Positions 35,309 to 44,280 are shown, numbered from the stretch's first letter. The stretch is 64,000 nt of DNA from Acidaminobacter hydrogenoformans DSM 2784 (GCF_900103005.1 NZ_FMWL01000007.1:62001-126000); one strand, 5' to 3'. Numbers and translations: made by a program. Notes: generated by a model not told the origin, from the sequence alone.

Positions 35309-37402
35309 TCAATCCTCCAATTGCTTAATATTGTATTTCTGTTTCTTGCGCATCAGCTTGGGCTGCGTCATGCCCAGAAACTCCGCGGCCTTCCTGGTCG
35401 AACCGTACTTTTTCAAAGCGTACTCAATCAGTTTGACCTCCTGCTGCGCTATGATGCGCTCAAAGTCCAGGACCGACGATGCCCGCAGGCTGTGCTTGAG
35501 ATCCAGGACCAAGTCATCATAAAGGTTTTCGTTCAGGATCTCCTGAATGTCCTCCCCTGAGATGACATTGCGCTTGACCCGGATCACTGCTCTGTGAATC
35601 AAATTTTCAAGTTCCCGCACGTTCCCTGGCCAGTCGTAGCTTGCCAGACGCACCAGCGCGGAAGCGTCCAGCACCTTGTCGACGCCATACCTCTGGCAGT
35701 GCGCCTCCAGAAACGCATGCGCCAGCGCCGCGACATCCTCCCGGCGCTCCCGGAGCGGCGGCACCGTGATCGTACAAATGTTGAGGCGGTAATACAGGTC
35801 CTCCCTGAATTTCCCCCGCTCCACCAGCTGCCGCAGGGGAATGTTATTGGCGCAGATCACTCGCACATTGATACTGACTGGCGACGTGCCGCCTACCCTG
35901 TAAAACTGGCTTTCCTGAAGGACCCTGAGCAGCTTGGACTGCAGGTTCATGGACAAGGTGCCCACCTCGTCCAAAAACAATATACCACCATTTGCCAGCT
36001 CAAAATAACCTTTTTTGCCCGACGCCTGCGCCCCCGTAAACGCACCGGCCTCGTAGCCAAAAAATTCACTCTCTGCCAGGCTTTCCTGAATGGTCGCGCA
36101 GTTGATTTTGATGCAGGGCTTATTCTTGCGGATGCTGTTCTTGTGGATCATGTCCAGAATTTTCTCTTTGCCAACCCCGGTCTCCCCTTGGAGGATAAGG
36201 TTGCAGTCATACTGGGCAATGTTGAGGACCTCGTCCACCAAAGCTCTGGTCGCCGGGCTGCTGAACACAAAGTCATCAATTTTTCCAATTTTCTCAGAGG
36301 AAGTCGTCAGCGCTTTCTTCGACGCCTGCCGCAGCGCGATCGCCTGAGAGTCGTAGAGCGCGTTGATTCTGTCAAGCCCCCCGGCAATGGAGGCTAATAA
36401 ATCAAGGGTAAAAGCTTCGTAGCCAATGGTGAACTGCCCCAGTACATGCGTCTCAAGCTCCTTGCTCATGCTCTCCGCAAACAGGAGAGAGTGCGAATAA
36501 CTGTTTTTGAGGTTCGTATAATAGAGCTTCCCTTTCTGCCGCGTCAGCAACACACATAGAACCTCAGACCCCATCAAGTCTTCGCAGTTGATGGTCAGGT
36601 CATAAGCCTTTTTTTCAGCCGCGAGGATCACCTCTGAAGCCTGAACGGGGCGGGCGACATTGAGGATGTAGGCGGAATGCACCCACTGGGCCAGTTCCTG
36701 CCTGACCTCTTCGTGGGTCAGGGTGCCTATGCCGTCCTCATCCAGGATGGCCGTGATGTAGCAGTCCTGACCGGCAGCCCGCTTTACAGCGGAGGCATAA
36801 GTGACGCAGGAGGTCAGATCCTTTCCAATAATCAGGTATCTGAAGCCCGGCCGCGCCGCCTGATAGATGCTTGCGAGGCTCGCAGCCTCATCAAAGGTCG
36901 CCATGGTGTAATTCAGGGCAAGCCCCGGTGGAATGGCCGATAGTGGCGAATCCACAAACACAATGGCATAGCCCGTCACGGTAAGTTCTCCGTAATTGTA
37001 ATCAATACTATGTATTCTCTCGAGATATAGCGGATGTGCCGTCATGGTGGTCAGGCAGAGAACCTTGTCGCCGGTTTTATAGCGTGAATGCTTAGCAAAG
37101 TCAGTTCCCATGGCCTCAATGGTGCCATAGAACTGACCGGCAGTGTCCGTAAAGGGATTGTGGAGCTTGCCGCGGCGTTTGACGAGGTCCATGATTTTCG
37201 CCTTGATTTTGGTCTCGTCAAAGCCACATTCATTGCAGAGCTGCTGGAAGCAGTCCCTTTCAAGGTGCATGAGCTCTATGGAGAGCCTGCATTCTGCCGG
37301 GGAGATGTCTTTGTTGTTATCAAGCTGCCAGGCGGTGACAGGGACAGACCAGCGAGGCTCAATAACCCGACTCAGTCCGAAGGTATCTTTGATTTGCGTC
37401 AT
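35309..37402 (-). CDS. sigma-54-dependent activator with a 3,5-diaminohexanoate-dehydrogenase-like sensor domain
   Basis: A 697-residue enhancer-binding protein. Residues 1 to about 345 resemble L-erythro-3,5-diaminohexanoate dehydrogenase (Kdd) of lysine fermentation: GLSRVIEP near 9, KRRGKLHNPFTDTAG near 76, YKTGDKVLCL near 108, and DLTINCEDLMGSEVLCVLLT (near 268). The nucleotide-binding glycines are degenerate (IIGKDLTSCVTYA at 191-203), so it is probably a ligand sensor, not an enzyme. The AAA+ domain follows: Walker A GETGVGKE (406-413), sigma-54-contacting GAFTGA (453-458), Walker B ILFLDEV (474-480), and a Fis-type helix-turn-helix (about 660-690). A sigma-54 promoter lies next to it at 37596-37611. 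It may sense an intermediate of lysine fermentation; that is inference. Confidence 0.88.
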   Translation of the reverse strand: MTQIKDTFGLSRVIEPRWSVPVTAWQLDNNKDISPAECRLSIELMHLERDCFQQLCNECGFDETKIKAKIMDLVKRRGKLHNPFTDTAGQFYGTIEAMGTDFAKHSRYKTGDKVLCLTTMTAHPLYLERIHSIDYNYGELTVTGYAIVFVDSPLSAIPPGLALNYTMATFDEAASLASIYQAARPGFRYLIIGKDLTSCVTYASAVKRAAGQDCYITAILDEDGIGTLTHEEVRQELAQWVHSAYILNVARPVQASEVILAAEKKAYDLTINCEDLMGSEVLCVLLTRQKGKLYYTNLKNSYSHSLLFAESMSKELETHVLGQFTIGYEAFTLDLLASIAGGLDRINALYDSQAIALRQASKKALTTSSEKIGKIDDFVFSSPATRALVDEVLNIAQYDCNLILQGETGVGKEKILDMIHKNSIRKNKPCIKINCATIQESLAESEFFGYEAGAFTGAQASGKKGYFELANGGILFLDEVGTLSMNLQSKLLRVLQESQFYRVGGTSPVSINVRVICANNIPLRQLVERGKFREDLYYRLNICTITVPPLRERREDVAALAHAFLEAHCQRYGVDKVLDASALVRLASYDWPGNVRELENLIHRAVIRVKRNVISGEDIQEILNENLYDDLVLDLKHSLRASSVLDFERIIAQQEVKLIEYALKKYGSTRKAAEFLGMTQPKLMRKKQKYNIKQLED

Positions 37403-37460
37403 AGGTGGTCACCCCCCTTTTTTTTCATTATAGCTTCGAAATTATATGCTGTATAGTGCT

Positions 37461-37508
37461 TGAGTCGATTTCGTATCGCATATTTCGATAATGATTCGAA
37501 TTCGATTC
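37461..37508. promoter_or_regulatory. candidate enhancer sites for the sigma-54 activator
   Basis: A run of related TCGAT/ATCG words ends in the palindrome TCGAATTCGA (37496-37505), about 90-130 bp upstream of the sigma-54 promoter at 37596, a normal enhancer distance. Confidence 0.45.
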
Positions 37509-37595
37509 TAAGACTATCAGCAAAACAAATCCATAAAAACCTCCAAAGTATGATAACATCAGAGTCCAGACTATAATTCAGATAGATCATGATTC

Positions 37596-37611
37596 TTGGC
37601 ACGAAGCTTGC
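37596..37611 (+). promoter_or_regulatory. sigma-54 (-24/-12) promoter of the EamA transporter gene
   Basis: TTGGCACGAAGCTTGC matches the sigma-54 consensus TGGCACG-N4-TTGC fully, with GG at 37598-37599 and GC at 37610-37611 (ten bases between). The start codon of the transporter is 48 nt further on. Confidence 0.88.
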
Positions 37612-37658
37612 TTAATATAAGTGATGAGATTTTATTATTGTACTGGAGGAAACTTATT

Positions 37659-38651
37659 ATGAAGAAAAAAATGAGCGGTGAACTGATGCTGATGCTGACA
37701 GCATTGATTTTTGGGGTATCTTTTGTGGCACAGAGGGCTGGCATGGCCCACGTTGGTCCTTTTACCTTCAACGGCATCCGGAGTTTGATTGGCACGGTGG
37801 TGTTGATCCCCGTCATGGTGTTGATGGACCGGCAGAAAAAAGCTGACGTGCCCGCAGAAGTCACGGACGCCAAAGCTTCCAAAAAAAATCTGCTTGTTGG
37901 CGGTTTATGGTGCGGCCTTGTCGTATTTATTTCAAGCTCCCTGCAGCAGGCAGGCATGATTTATACGACAGCAGGTAAGGCGGGCTTTATCACGGCGTTG
38001 TATATTGTCATTGTGCCCATCCTGGGACTGTTCCTGAAAAAGAAGGTTCGTCCAATTTTATGGGTCAGCGTGCTGCTCGCCACGGCTGGTCTATATCTGC
38101 TTAGTGTCAAAGAGGGCTTCTCCATAGGCTGGGGGGATTTTCTGATCCTCCTCAGCGCGGTGGGGCTATCCGTGCACATCATCCTGATTGATCACTTCTC
38201 CCCAAAGACGGATCCCGTGAAGCTTACCAGCCTGCAGTTCCTCGTGAGCGGCGTGATCTCGCTGCCCTTCATGTTCACCTTTGAGACAGTGAGCTGGGCG
38301 GGGATTATGGACAGCAAGATCCCTATTTTATACGCCGGCGTCCTGTCCTGCGGGGTTGCCTATACGCTGCAAACTATTGCGCAGAAGCGGACAGAGCCTA
38401 CGGTGACGTCCCTGATCCTGAGTATGGAATCCGTTATTGCCCTCATCGCAGGGATTTTGATATTGGGTGAATCGATTTCGGTTCGGGAGACTATGGGCAG
38501 CATCATCTTATTCTCTGGGATTTTGCTGGCGCAGCTGCCTGGGGACTTAAAATTTTTGGAAGCGCGCATTCCGGGAACTTTGGGTTATAATAAGAAAAGA
38601 CAAGAAGAGAGCCAATTTATTGAAGTCAACTATGTGAAAATTTCAGAATAA
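37659..38651 (+). CDS. EamA-family transporter under sigma-54 control
   Basis: A 330-residue protein with about ten membrane segments in two EamA repeats. MLMLTALIFGVSFVAQRAGMAHVGPFTFNGIRSLIG opens the first; LILSMESVIALIAGILILGESIS is the end of the second. Start ATG 37659 has TGGAGGA upstream; an in-frame ATG at 37596 lies within the sigma-54 promoter and is rejected. The promoter and the divergent Kdd-domain activator suggest it moves a metabolite sensed by that activator, perhaps an amino acid or a fermentation intermediate. A B3/B4-domain gene follows after 12 nt. Confidence 0.9.
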   Translation: MKKKMSGELMLMLTALIFGVSFVAQRAGMAHVGPFTFNGIRSLIGTVVLIPVMVLMDRQKKADVPAEVTDAKASKKNLLVGGLWCGLVVFISSSLQQAGMIYTTAGKAGFITALYIVIVPILGLFLKKKVRPILWVSVLLATAGLYLLSVKEGFSIGWGDFLILLSAVGLSVHIILIDHFSPKTDPVKLTSLQFLVSGVISLPFMFTFETVSWAGIMDSKIPILYAGVLSCGVAYTLQTIAQKRTEPTVTSLILSMESVIALIAGILILGESISVRETMGSIILFSGILLAQLPGDLKFLEARIPGTLGYNKKRQEESQFIEVNYVKISE

Positions 38652-38663
38652 AGGAGTAGCGTG

Positions 38664-39380
38664 ATGTCAAAATTTATAATCGAAAATCAATTCTGGGAAG
38701 TCTTCCCTGAAGCCGAAATTGCGGTGGTGCTTGCCAAGGGAATCAATAACACAAAGGCGCACGCGGAGCCGATGAGAGCTGAACTGGATGGGCTCCTCGA
38801 AAAGGGCAGTGAAGAGGCACAAAAATTCCTGACAGCGGAAGTGTTCAGCGACAATAAAGTGATTGCGGTCTGGCGAAAGGCCTATCAGCAGTTCAAGACC
38901 AAGAAGGGCGTCCGGTGTTCTATAGAAGCGCTACTGAAAAGAATTGACAAGGGAACCGGAGTAGGCCCCATCAATCCGCTGGTGGACATTTACAATTCCG
39001 TGTCCCTGACCTACGGCCTGCCATGCGGGGGAGAGGACATTGATACTTTTGTGGGCGACCTCCTGCTGACCAAAGCGGTGGGCGACGAACACTTTATGGC
39101 CCTTGGGGACGCGGACTTCGACAACGCCCTGCCAGGGGAGATCATCTATAAAGATGGGGAAGGCGCCGTCTGCCGGTGCTGGAACTGGCGGGACGGGCAG
39201 AGAACCATGCTGACGGAGGAGACGGTCAACGCGTTTTTGATCATTGAGTCTGTGGATCCGAGCCGGAAAGAGGACCTCGAAGCGGCGGCAAACGCGCTGG
39301 CAGCGCTGACGCAGAAGTATCTGGGCGGCTCCGCAGAGGTGCATTTGATGGATTCTGCGTACTGGGAGATTGTGTTATAG
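38664..39380 (+). CDS. B3/B4 tRNA-binding-domain protein
   Basis: A 238-residue protein matching the B3/B4 domain (PF03483) found alone in many bacteria: KGVRCSIEALLKRI near 78, INPLVDIYNSVSLTYGLPCGGEDIDTF near 100-126, and a later CRCWNWRDGQRTMLTEET. In phenylalanyl-tRNA synthetase this domain edits mischarged tRNA; free-standing members may do similar trans-editing. ATG 38664 has AAGGAG upstream and the gene is in the same sigma-54 operon as the EamA transporter, an unexpected pairing. Confidence 0.87.
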   Translation: MSKFIIENQFWEVFPEAEIAVVLAKGINNTKAHAEPMRAELDGLLEKGSEEAQKFLTAEVFSDNKVIAVWRKAYQQFKTKKGVRCSIEALLKRIDKGTGVGPINPLVDIYNSVSLTYGLPCGGEDIDTFVGDLLLTKAVGDEHFMALGDADFDNALPGEIIYKDGEGAVCRCWNWRDGQRTMLTEETVNAFLIIESVDPSRKEDLEAAANALAALTQKYLGGSAEVHLMDSAYWEIVL

Positions 39381-39465
39381 CCTTAGGCAGGAATACAAAA
39401 AGATAAGCTGTGTAAAGCTAAAGAAAGAATAAAGAATGAACAAAAGAATGAACAAAAGAACGAAA

Positions 39466-39515
39466 AAGCAGGCATCCCAGTGAGCATATCATTAAGCTCA
39501 GGGATGCCTGCTTTC
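39466..39515. terminator. bidirectional terminator
   Basis: Perfect 14-bp outer stem (39466-39479 with 39502-39515) plus an inner TGAGC/GCTCA stem. A-rich left and T-rich right flanks let it end both the B3/B4 gene and the converging LRR gene. Confidence 0.85.
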
Positions 39516-39518
39516 GCG

Positions 39519-40418
39519 TTAAGGCTGAAGCACCAGATTCTCCATGTGTGACAAGACGTCTATGTTTTCGACGGGATTGCCGTCAAGGCGCAGGCTCTCA
39601 AGGTTTGTCAGGTCTTTCAGCGGACTGACATCCGTGACGTTATTGTCAATGAGTTCCAGCTCCTTGAGGCTTGTCAGACCGCTTAGCGGTGTCAGGTCTT
39701 CGACCTGGTTATCATAAAGCTCCAGGGTCTCAAGGGCCGTTAGTCCGGCAAGCGGCGTCAGGTCTTTGATCTGCCCGCTGTAAAGGCTGATGCTCTTGAG
39801 TTTTGAGAGGCCGGCAAGAGGCGTCAGATCTTTAATGGGATTGTCTCGGCCGGACAGATAGACAAGCTCCTTGCATTCTACAAGAGGTGACAGATCCTCA
39901 ACTTCGCCAAAGGAAAGATTCAAGCTGAACATGGAGGTGGCACCTCTCAGAAATTCAATGCTTTTCAGCTGGCTTTGGGTAATGCTGACCATCCGCAGCT
40001 TGGACAGGACTTCCTGTGGGAGGGTGGAATAATCAATGCCAGGCTGCAGAGTGATCTGCAGTTTTTCCAGGTTTCTGAAATGCTTCAGGTCCTCCAGGGA
40101 GGTCATGGTGCCGTAGCCTTTGTAACGCACGCCTTCCAGTTCCACTTCGGTTCCAAAAAGCAGGACAATGCTCTTTTCAGGAATATCAGCGCCGGACAAA
40201 CTGATGAAATGGTCGCCGCCTATGGTGATCCGCGTAAATTTGTCGAGATCCTCCGCAGTAATGGTATCTTTGTTCAGCTCTGCTTTAAGCAGCTCGCCAA
40301 ACACAGGGTCGGAATATTCAATGGGCGCTCCGGCCTCAGTTTTTGAACAGCCCACAGCAGCGGCTACGAGGAGCAAAAGTACTAAAATGGTTTGGATGCG
40401 TTTTGTGTGTCGTTTCAA
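39519..40418 (-). CDS. leucine-rich-repeat lipoprotein
   Basis: A 299-residue exported protein: signal MKRHTKRIQTILVLLLLVAAAV with lipobox VGC. Residues about 110-295 hold seven or so 22-residue leucine-rich repeats of the internalin type, for example LTPLAGLSKLKSISLYSGQI and LTPLSGLTSLKELELIDNNV. It is anchored outside the membrane and probably binds a protein or polysaccharide. The partner is unknown. No sorting signal or extra domain is present. Confidence 0.9.
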   Translation of the reverse strand: MKRHTKRIQTILVLLLLVAAAVGCSKTEAGAPIEYSDPVFGELLKAELNKDTITAEDLDKFTRITIGGDHFISLSGADIPEKSIVLLFGTEVELEGVRYKGYGTMTSLEDLKHFRNLEKLQITLQPGIDYSTLPQEVLSKLRMVSITQSQLKSIEFLRGATSMFSLNLSFGEVEDLSPLVECKELVYLSGRDNPIKDLTPLAGLSKLKSISLYSGQIKDLTPLAGLTALETLELYDNQVEDLTPLSGLTSLKELELIDNNVTDVSPLKDLTNLESLRLDGNPVENIDVLSHMENLVLQP

Positions 40419-40734
40419 AGTGGAATCCCCCTATTTAATGTTTTTTGTCACTATCTGTGTCAGATTTTTAAAAATGTGAGTTCAACATGAGTTTACCACG
40501 TGGTGTAGACAGTGACAATGATGTGATTTCCAAAATTCTGCTGGTTCAAATTTCACAAATCTCTTATGCGGCTATAAATATGCAAAATGCAAAAAAAGAT
40601 ACAAAAAATATAGGTAAAATGAGTGAATGGTAATCAAAATGCTCAGCGGTACGTAAAAAAGACCATCGGCAAAAACCTTTGACTTTTAAAAGTCAAGGGC
40701 ATGCCGATGGTCTCTTCACTCCCACCCTCTCACA
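40419..40734. other. spacer upstream of the LRR gene
   Basis: About 240 bp of AT-rich promoter-side DNA without a recognised operator, followed by the hairpin at 40661-40712. CCACGTGG lies at 40497-40504, a perfect 8-bp palindrome. No coding potential was recognised. Confidence 0.4.
40661..40712. terminator. terminator built from the GACCATCGGCA motif (copy 4)
   Basis: GACCATCGGCA (40661-40671) pairs with TGCCGATGGTC (40702-40712); the interior CCTTTGACT / AGTCAAGGG extends the stem. Runs of A on the left flank give a T-tract on the minus strand, so it ends the minus-strand ppaX-like gene or adjacent transcripts. Confidence 0.8.
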
Positions 40735-41367
40735 TCACTCAACCAGCGCCACCAAATCCATGGGGTGCTTGATCACGGCGTCCGCGCCAAAAGCGGCGTA
40801 GTGGTTTTCGTGAAACAAGGTCCAGTCCACCAGCACAGACCTGACGCCGGCACCTTTTGCTGCGGCAATATCGTTGAAGCTGTCCCCAACGAAGAGGGCT
40901 TCCTCCGGGGCGACGCCCAAATGGTCCAGGCTCATGAGGATCCCTTCCGGATCAGGCTTGCCGCTGACGACGTCATCCGCGGAGACGGAGGCAGTAAAAT
41001 ATTTTCCGAGGTCAAATTTTTCAAAAGCGTGGCGAACGCCCCTGGCGCCCTTGTTGGTTACAGTTGCCATTAAAATGCCTCTCGCTGCCAGCGCGTCGAG
41101 GAGCTCTATTACGCCCTCAAAGAGATGGGTTTTTTCATCCATGTGGGTTCTGTAATAGTTCTTGTAAGCTTCCACGAGCTCCTGGCGCCGCTCCTGTGAG
41201 AAATAGCCCATCTGCTCGTCGAGGACCTTGCCGTAGACGTGGTGGAGCTCCTCCTCCGTGGGCATACGGCCAAGACATTGGTGGACCGCATGATAAAACG
41301 TATCTATGATTAAATCGTTCGTGTCAATCAGGGTTCCATCGAGGTCGAAGATTACAGCTTTGATCAT
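40735..41367 (-). CDS. HAD-superfamily phosphatase, PpaX-like
   Basis: A 210-residue HAD subfamily IA hydrolase. Nucleophile motif AVIFDLDGTLIDTNDLI at the N-terminus, motif II TVTNKG (near 110), motif III lysine in VVSGKPDPEG (near 146) and motif IV LFVGDSFNDIAAAKGAG (near 169). The N-terminal wording resembles pyrophosphatase PpaX; phosphoglycolate phosphatase is the alternative. I chose ATG 41367, preceded by AAGGAAGGTG, instead of an in-frame ATG at 41403. Confidence 0.85.
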   Translation of the reverse strand: MIKAVIFDLDGTLIDTNDLIIDTFYHAVHQCLGRMPTEEELHHVYGKVLDEQMGYFSQERRQELVEAYKNYYRTHMDEKTHLFEGVIELLDALAARGILMATVTNKGARGVRHAFEKFDLGKYFTASVSADDVVSGKPDPEGILMSLDHLGVAPEEALFVGDSFNDIAAAKGAGVRSVLVDWTLFHENHYAAFGADAVIKHPMDLVALVE

Positions 41368-41442
41368 AATAGCACCTTCCTTTGTAGATACTTTACCAGT
41401 CAAATAGAAAAAAGAAAAGCATGCTATGGTTAAAACTGCATT

Positions 41443-41940
41443 TTATCTGTTGTCGACCTTTTCCGGATACAAGTCGTGATTCGCCATGCGGTTGAAAGCG
41501 ACGTCCTGCCATTTGGTGTTCGGTTTACCATAATTGCAGTAAGGATCAATGGAAATGCCGCCCCTTGGGGTGAATTTTCCCCAAACCTCTATGTATTTGG
41601 GATCCATCAGGGCGATCAAATCCTTCATAATCTTGTTGATGCAGTCCTCGTGAAAGTCGCCATGGTTACGAAAGCTGAACAAGTATAGCTTCAGTGACTT
41701 GCTTTCCACCATGTTTAAATCAGGGACATAGGAGATTGTAATGGTGGCAAAATCCGGCTGGCCTGTGATGGGGCAGAGACTTGTGAATTCTGGACAATTG
41801 AACTTCACAAAATAATCGTTTTCCGGGTGCTTGTTGATAAATGTCTCCAGCACAGACGGATTGTAGTCCATGTCATATTTTGTCCCTTGGCTGCCTAAAT
41901 GGGTGATGCCGTTCAGTTCTTCAGTGCTTCGGTTTGTCAT
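41443..41940 (-). CDS. queF: NADPH-dependent 7-cyano-7-deazaguanine reductase
   Basis: A 165-residue QueF of the short (YkvM) type that reduces preQ0 to preQ1 in queuosine synthesis. The active-site Cys is in [16 protein letters not shown] (near 55), and the substrate-binding [26 protein letters not shown] region (about 77-104) is typical. Last gene of the que operon, 86 nt after queC. ATG 41940 has AAAGGA upstream. Confidence 0.95.
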   Translation of the reverse strand: MTNRSTEELNGITHLGSQGTKYDMDYNPSVLETFINKHPENDYFVKFNCPEFTSLCPITGQPDFATITISYVPDLNMVESKSLKLYLFSFRNHGDFHEDCINKIMKDLIALMDPKYIEVWGKFTPRGGISIDPYCNYGKPNTKWQDVAFNRMANHDLYPEKVDNR

Positions 41941-42026
41941 GATACCGTGTCCTTTCAGTAGGTTCTGTTGGTGAGCCGTCTCAAGAAGCTGAAGCTTCGG
42001 GAATGCCCGGCCATAATATAAGAGTT

Positions 42027-42707
42027 TTAGTCCATAAGGGGATCGCGGACGCCATTTTTCTCAAAGGCCGCGATTCTGTCCAGGCATGTGCCGCACTGTC
42101 CGCATGGCTTGTCTGTCCCTTCGTAACAGCTCCATGTCAGCGCGTAAGGAACGTTTAAGTCAAGTCCTGTCTTAACCACTTGTGCCTTGGTCATCGCAAT
42201 AAAAGGTGCTTCGACTTTGAGCTGTTCTCCGCTGCCTATAAAAATTGCCTGATTCATGGCTTCGTTGAAAGCATCACTGCAGTCCGGGTAGGCATTTCCG
42301 GCCGCGTCATCACGGTGCGGGCCGTAATAGATCAGGCTGCAGCCCTTTGACAAGGCAATGCTCGCTGCGCAGGACAGAAAGAGACCATTGCGAAAAGGCA
42401 CATAAGTGGAAACCGGTTTCCCGTCGAGCTGCTCGAGCTGTTTTGCATAGGATTCTTTGGGAATTTCATTTTTCGAATGCGCCATGAGTGTAGAGTCACT
42501 GTATTCGAATATTTTTTTTAGATCCAGGTGCGTCCATTCAACCTTATAGTACTCGGTTATTTTTTGTGCTGCCTCTATTTCCTTCAGATGCTTCTGCCCA
42601 TAGGCTATGGACAGTGCTGTAACATTTTCACTGCCATGTCGATCCACCGCCAGACCCAGGCAAGTGGTGCTGTCCACGCCGCCGCTCAGGAGTACAAGTG
42701 CTTTCAT
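42027..42707 (-). CDS. queC: 7-cyano-7-deazaguanine synthase
   Basis: A 226-residue ATP-dependent enzyme that makes preQ0 from 7-carboxy-7-deazaguanine and ammonia. PP-loop [20 protein letters not shown] at the N-terminus, then [17 protein letters not shown] (near 102) and the zinc-binding cysteines in [19 protein letters not shown] (near 191-209). ATG 42707 gives the normal length; an in-frame ATG at 42764 overlaps the end of queE and would add 19 residues. Confidence 0.95.
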   Translation of the reverse strand: MKALVLLSGGVDSTTCLGLAVDRHGSENVTALSIAYGQKHLKEIEAAQKITEYYKVEWTHLDLKKIFEYSDSTLMAHSKNEIPKESYAKQLEQLDGKPVSTYVPFRNGLFLSCAASIALSKGCSLIYYGPHRDDAAGNAYPDCSDAFNEAMNQAIFIGSGEQLKVEAPFIAMTKAQVVKTGLDLNVPYALTWSCYEGTDKPCGQCGTCLDRIAAFEKNGVRDPLMD

Positions 42708-42747
42708 TTTTTTACCATCCTTTTTCATTTCAGCGTATCGCTGTTGA

Positions 42748-43416
42748 TTAAACACCTTTCTCATTGGGATCCCATATGATTTTATGCATTTGAAGCTGGA
42801 GGTTTACGCCGTTCATGTGATGGTCCTTCATGAGTTCAACGATTTCTTCCAGCCTTATTTGCCCGAAGACCGCGCTGAGGTACACATTGCATTTTCCAAC
42901 GAGTGCATGCCTGTGAATGATGTCCCTTGCAACATTAAAATCCTCCAGACTGCCAATGACAAATTTCAACGTATCCTTTTGGGTTAAACGTTCAAAATTT
43001 GAGACCAGCATGCTGGATTCCATTAAGCTCCCTGGAAGCTTGTAGTCCATGGTGAAGACGGGTGGGTTGTACATTAGTGTGTAAGGCGTTATGTCTATGC
43101 TCCCGTTTGTTTCAATTTCAACGTGGAGCGCTTCATCCGTGGCCAGCAGCTTCAGCAAATCGATTATGGCAGGCTGCAGCAGCGGTTCACCGCCTGTCAG
43201 CGTCACATTCTTGATCGCAGTTTCTTTAATGTAACGGTAAATGTCGTCTTCTGACATGCTGGTAAAGGCAGCATTTTCTGTGTTTGCCCATGCGGTGTCA
43301 CAGTAGGAACAGGCGAGATTACAGCCTTTAAACCTGATAAAGACAGCCAGCTGACCGGCTGAAGGGCCTTCGCCGTTGATGCTCACAAAGCGTTCAACCA
43401 CTTTATACTGTGCCAT
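42748..43416 (-). CDS. queE: 7-carboxy-7-deazaguanine synthase (radical SAM)
   Basis: A 222-residue radical-SAM enzyme that contracts the ring of 6-carboxytetrahydropterin. The [4Fe-4S] site is CNLACSYCDTAWANTE (near 33-48, with the CxxxCxxC pattern), preceded by VSINGEGPSAGQLAVFIRF, and TLTGGEPLLQP is near 76. ATG 43416 has GAGGAGG upstream; the gene overlaps the end of queD by 14 nt. Confidence 0.95.
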   Translation of the reverse strand: MAQYKVVERFVSINGEGPSAGQLAVFIRFKGCNLACSYCDTAWANTENAAFTSMSEDDIYRYIKETAIKNVTLTGGEPLLQPAIIDLLKLLATDEALHVEIETNGSIDITPYTLMYNPPVFTMDYKLPGSLMESSMLVSNFERLTQKDTLKFVIGSLEDFNVARDIIHRHALVGKCNVYLSAVFGQIRLEEIVELMKDHHMNGVNLQLQMHKIIWDPNEKGV

Positions 43417-43852
43417 GAGGGTCCTCCTCATAGGAAGCGGCATTCGCAGGTGTTTCATAGACTGTAGCGGATTTGACCTGATAGCCCTTGAGCGTCATCC
43501 TGTCATAAAAATATTTCGAAAACCTTTCGGCGGTAGGGCGGAAATCGACTTCAACAACATGAAAAGCCTCGTCGATCAAAGCGGTTAACGTTGAGGGTTT
43601 TAAAGAACCCTTTTCAATAATGAGCGCGTGGTCAAAAAAATCGACCTCTGCTTTGATGTCCTTCTTGAGCTTTGAAAAATCGACGATCATGCCATCTAAC
43701 GCCTCATCTGTGTTCAGGGTAGGGCTCATGATTTCAACGATCACGCGCCAGCGGTGCCCGTGGATATGGCGGCATTTGCCTTCGTAATTCGCCAGGAAAT
43801 GGGCCGAATCAAAGCTGTGTTCTGATTTTAAATAATACACGGCGTACTTCAT
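43403..43852 (-). CDS. queD: 6-carboxy-5,6,7,8-tetrahydropterin synthase
   Basis: A 149-residue QueD that opens the queuosine pathway from 7,8-dihydroneopterin triphosphate. Zinc ligands are visible: FDSAHFL (near 13) and CRHIHGHRWRV (near 27-33, two histidines). The C-terminal ERFSKYFYDRM and VYETPANAASY are also typical. ATG 43852 is directly preceded by GAAAGG, a rather short spacing; an in-frame ATG at 43897 is the alternative. First gene of the operon behind the candidate preQ1 riboswitch. Confidence 0.92.
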   Translation of the reverse strand: MKYAVYYLKSEHSFDSAHFLANYEGKCRHIHGHRWRVIVEIMSPTLNTDEALDGMIVDFSKLKKDIKAEVDFFDHALIIEKGSLKPSTLTALIDEAFHVVEVDFRPTAERFSKYFYDRMTLKGYQVKSATVYETPANAASYEEDPHGTV

Positions 43853-43916
43853 CCTTTCGATAATATTAAGTTTGGAGAACAAAAATGACTGCAGCACGCA
43901 TTTCCCGGGCTAAACG

Positions 43917-43947
43917 CAAAAAAAGGAAGCATAAACTATGCCTCCTT
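43917..43947 (-). terminator. terminator in the que operon leader
   Basis: On the minus strand AAGGAGGCATA pairs with TATGCTTCCTT around GTT and is followed by TTTTTTTG. It lies between the preQ1 aptamer and queD, so it is probably an attenuator. Confidence 0.8.
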
Positions 43948-43982
43948 AAATATCGTTTCCAAAAAAACAATATAAAGCTATG

Positions 43983-44026
43983 CCCTAGTTTTGTTTATAG
44001 ACAGGATGGTGCCAATGAACTGTCTT
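43983..44026 (-). promoter_or_regulatory. candidate preQ1-I riboswitch upstream of queDECF
   Basis: Read on the minus strand: a stem AGACAG...CTGTCT enclosing a loop with TTC and GCACC, then an A-rich tail AACAAAACTAGGG whose GG can pair with loop CC to form the preQ1-I pseudoknot. A terminator follows about 36 nt later, and the operon makes and uses preQ1. The loop is a few bases longer than in the best-known examples, so subtype is uncertain. Confidence 0.6.
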
Positions 44027-44280
44027 TGTTCGATTCCTAAGAAGTATACCATCAGTGGCAGGGAGAGGGCAAGTGTTGTTTGGTGTGGGTGGTGATTTCA
44101 TATTCGGGGATGTTGTATTGAAAAAATTCGTGATAGTTTTTGAAGCCGTGTAACAAAATGTGGGTTTCAAACGTTATATTGAACAAAAGAAGGGAATGTA
44201 GTAATTACGAGTGACATTGTCTTATGTTTTGAACGTTTTTTTATTTTCGTATTCAAAAAAATAGAATTGGAGGTCGAGAA
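44027..44280. other. spacer between the que leader and the next operon
   Basis: About 250 bp, AT-rich, holding the presumed que promoter on the minus strand and the promoter of 44281 on the plus strand. GGAGG at 44270-44274 is the ribosome-binding site of the next gene. No gene-like frame was seen. Confidence 0.35.
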
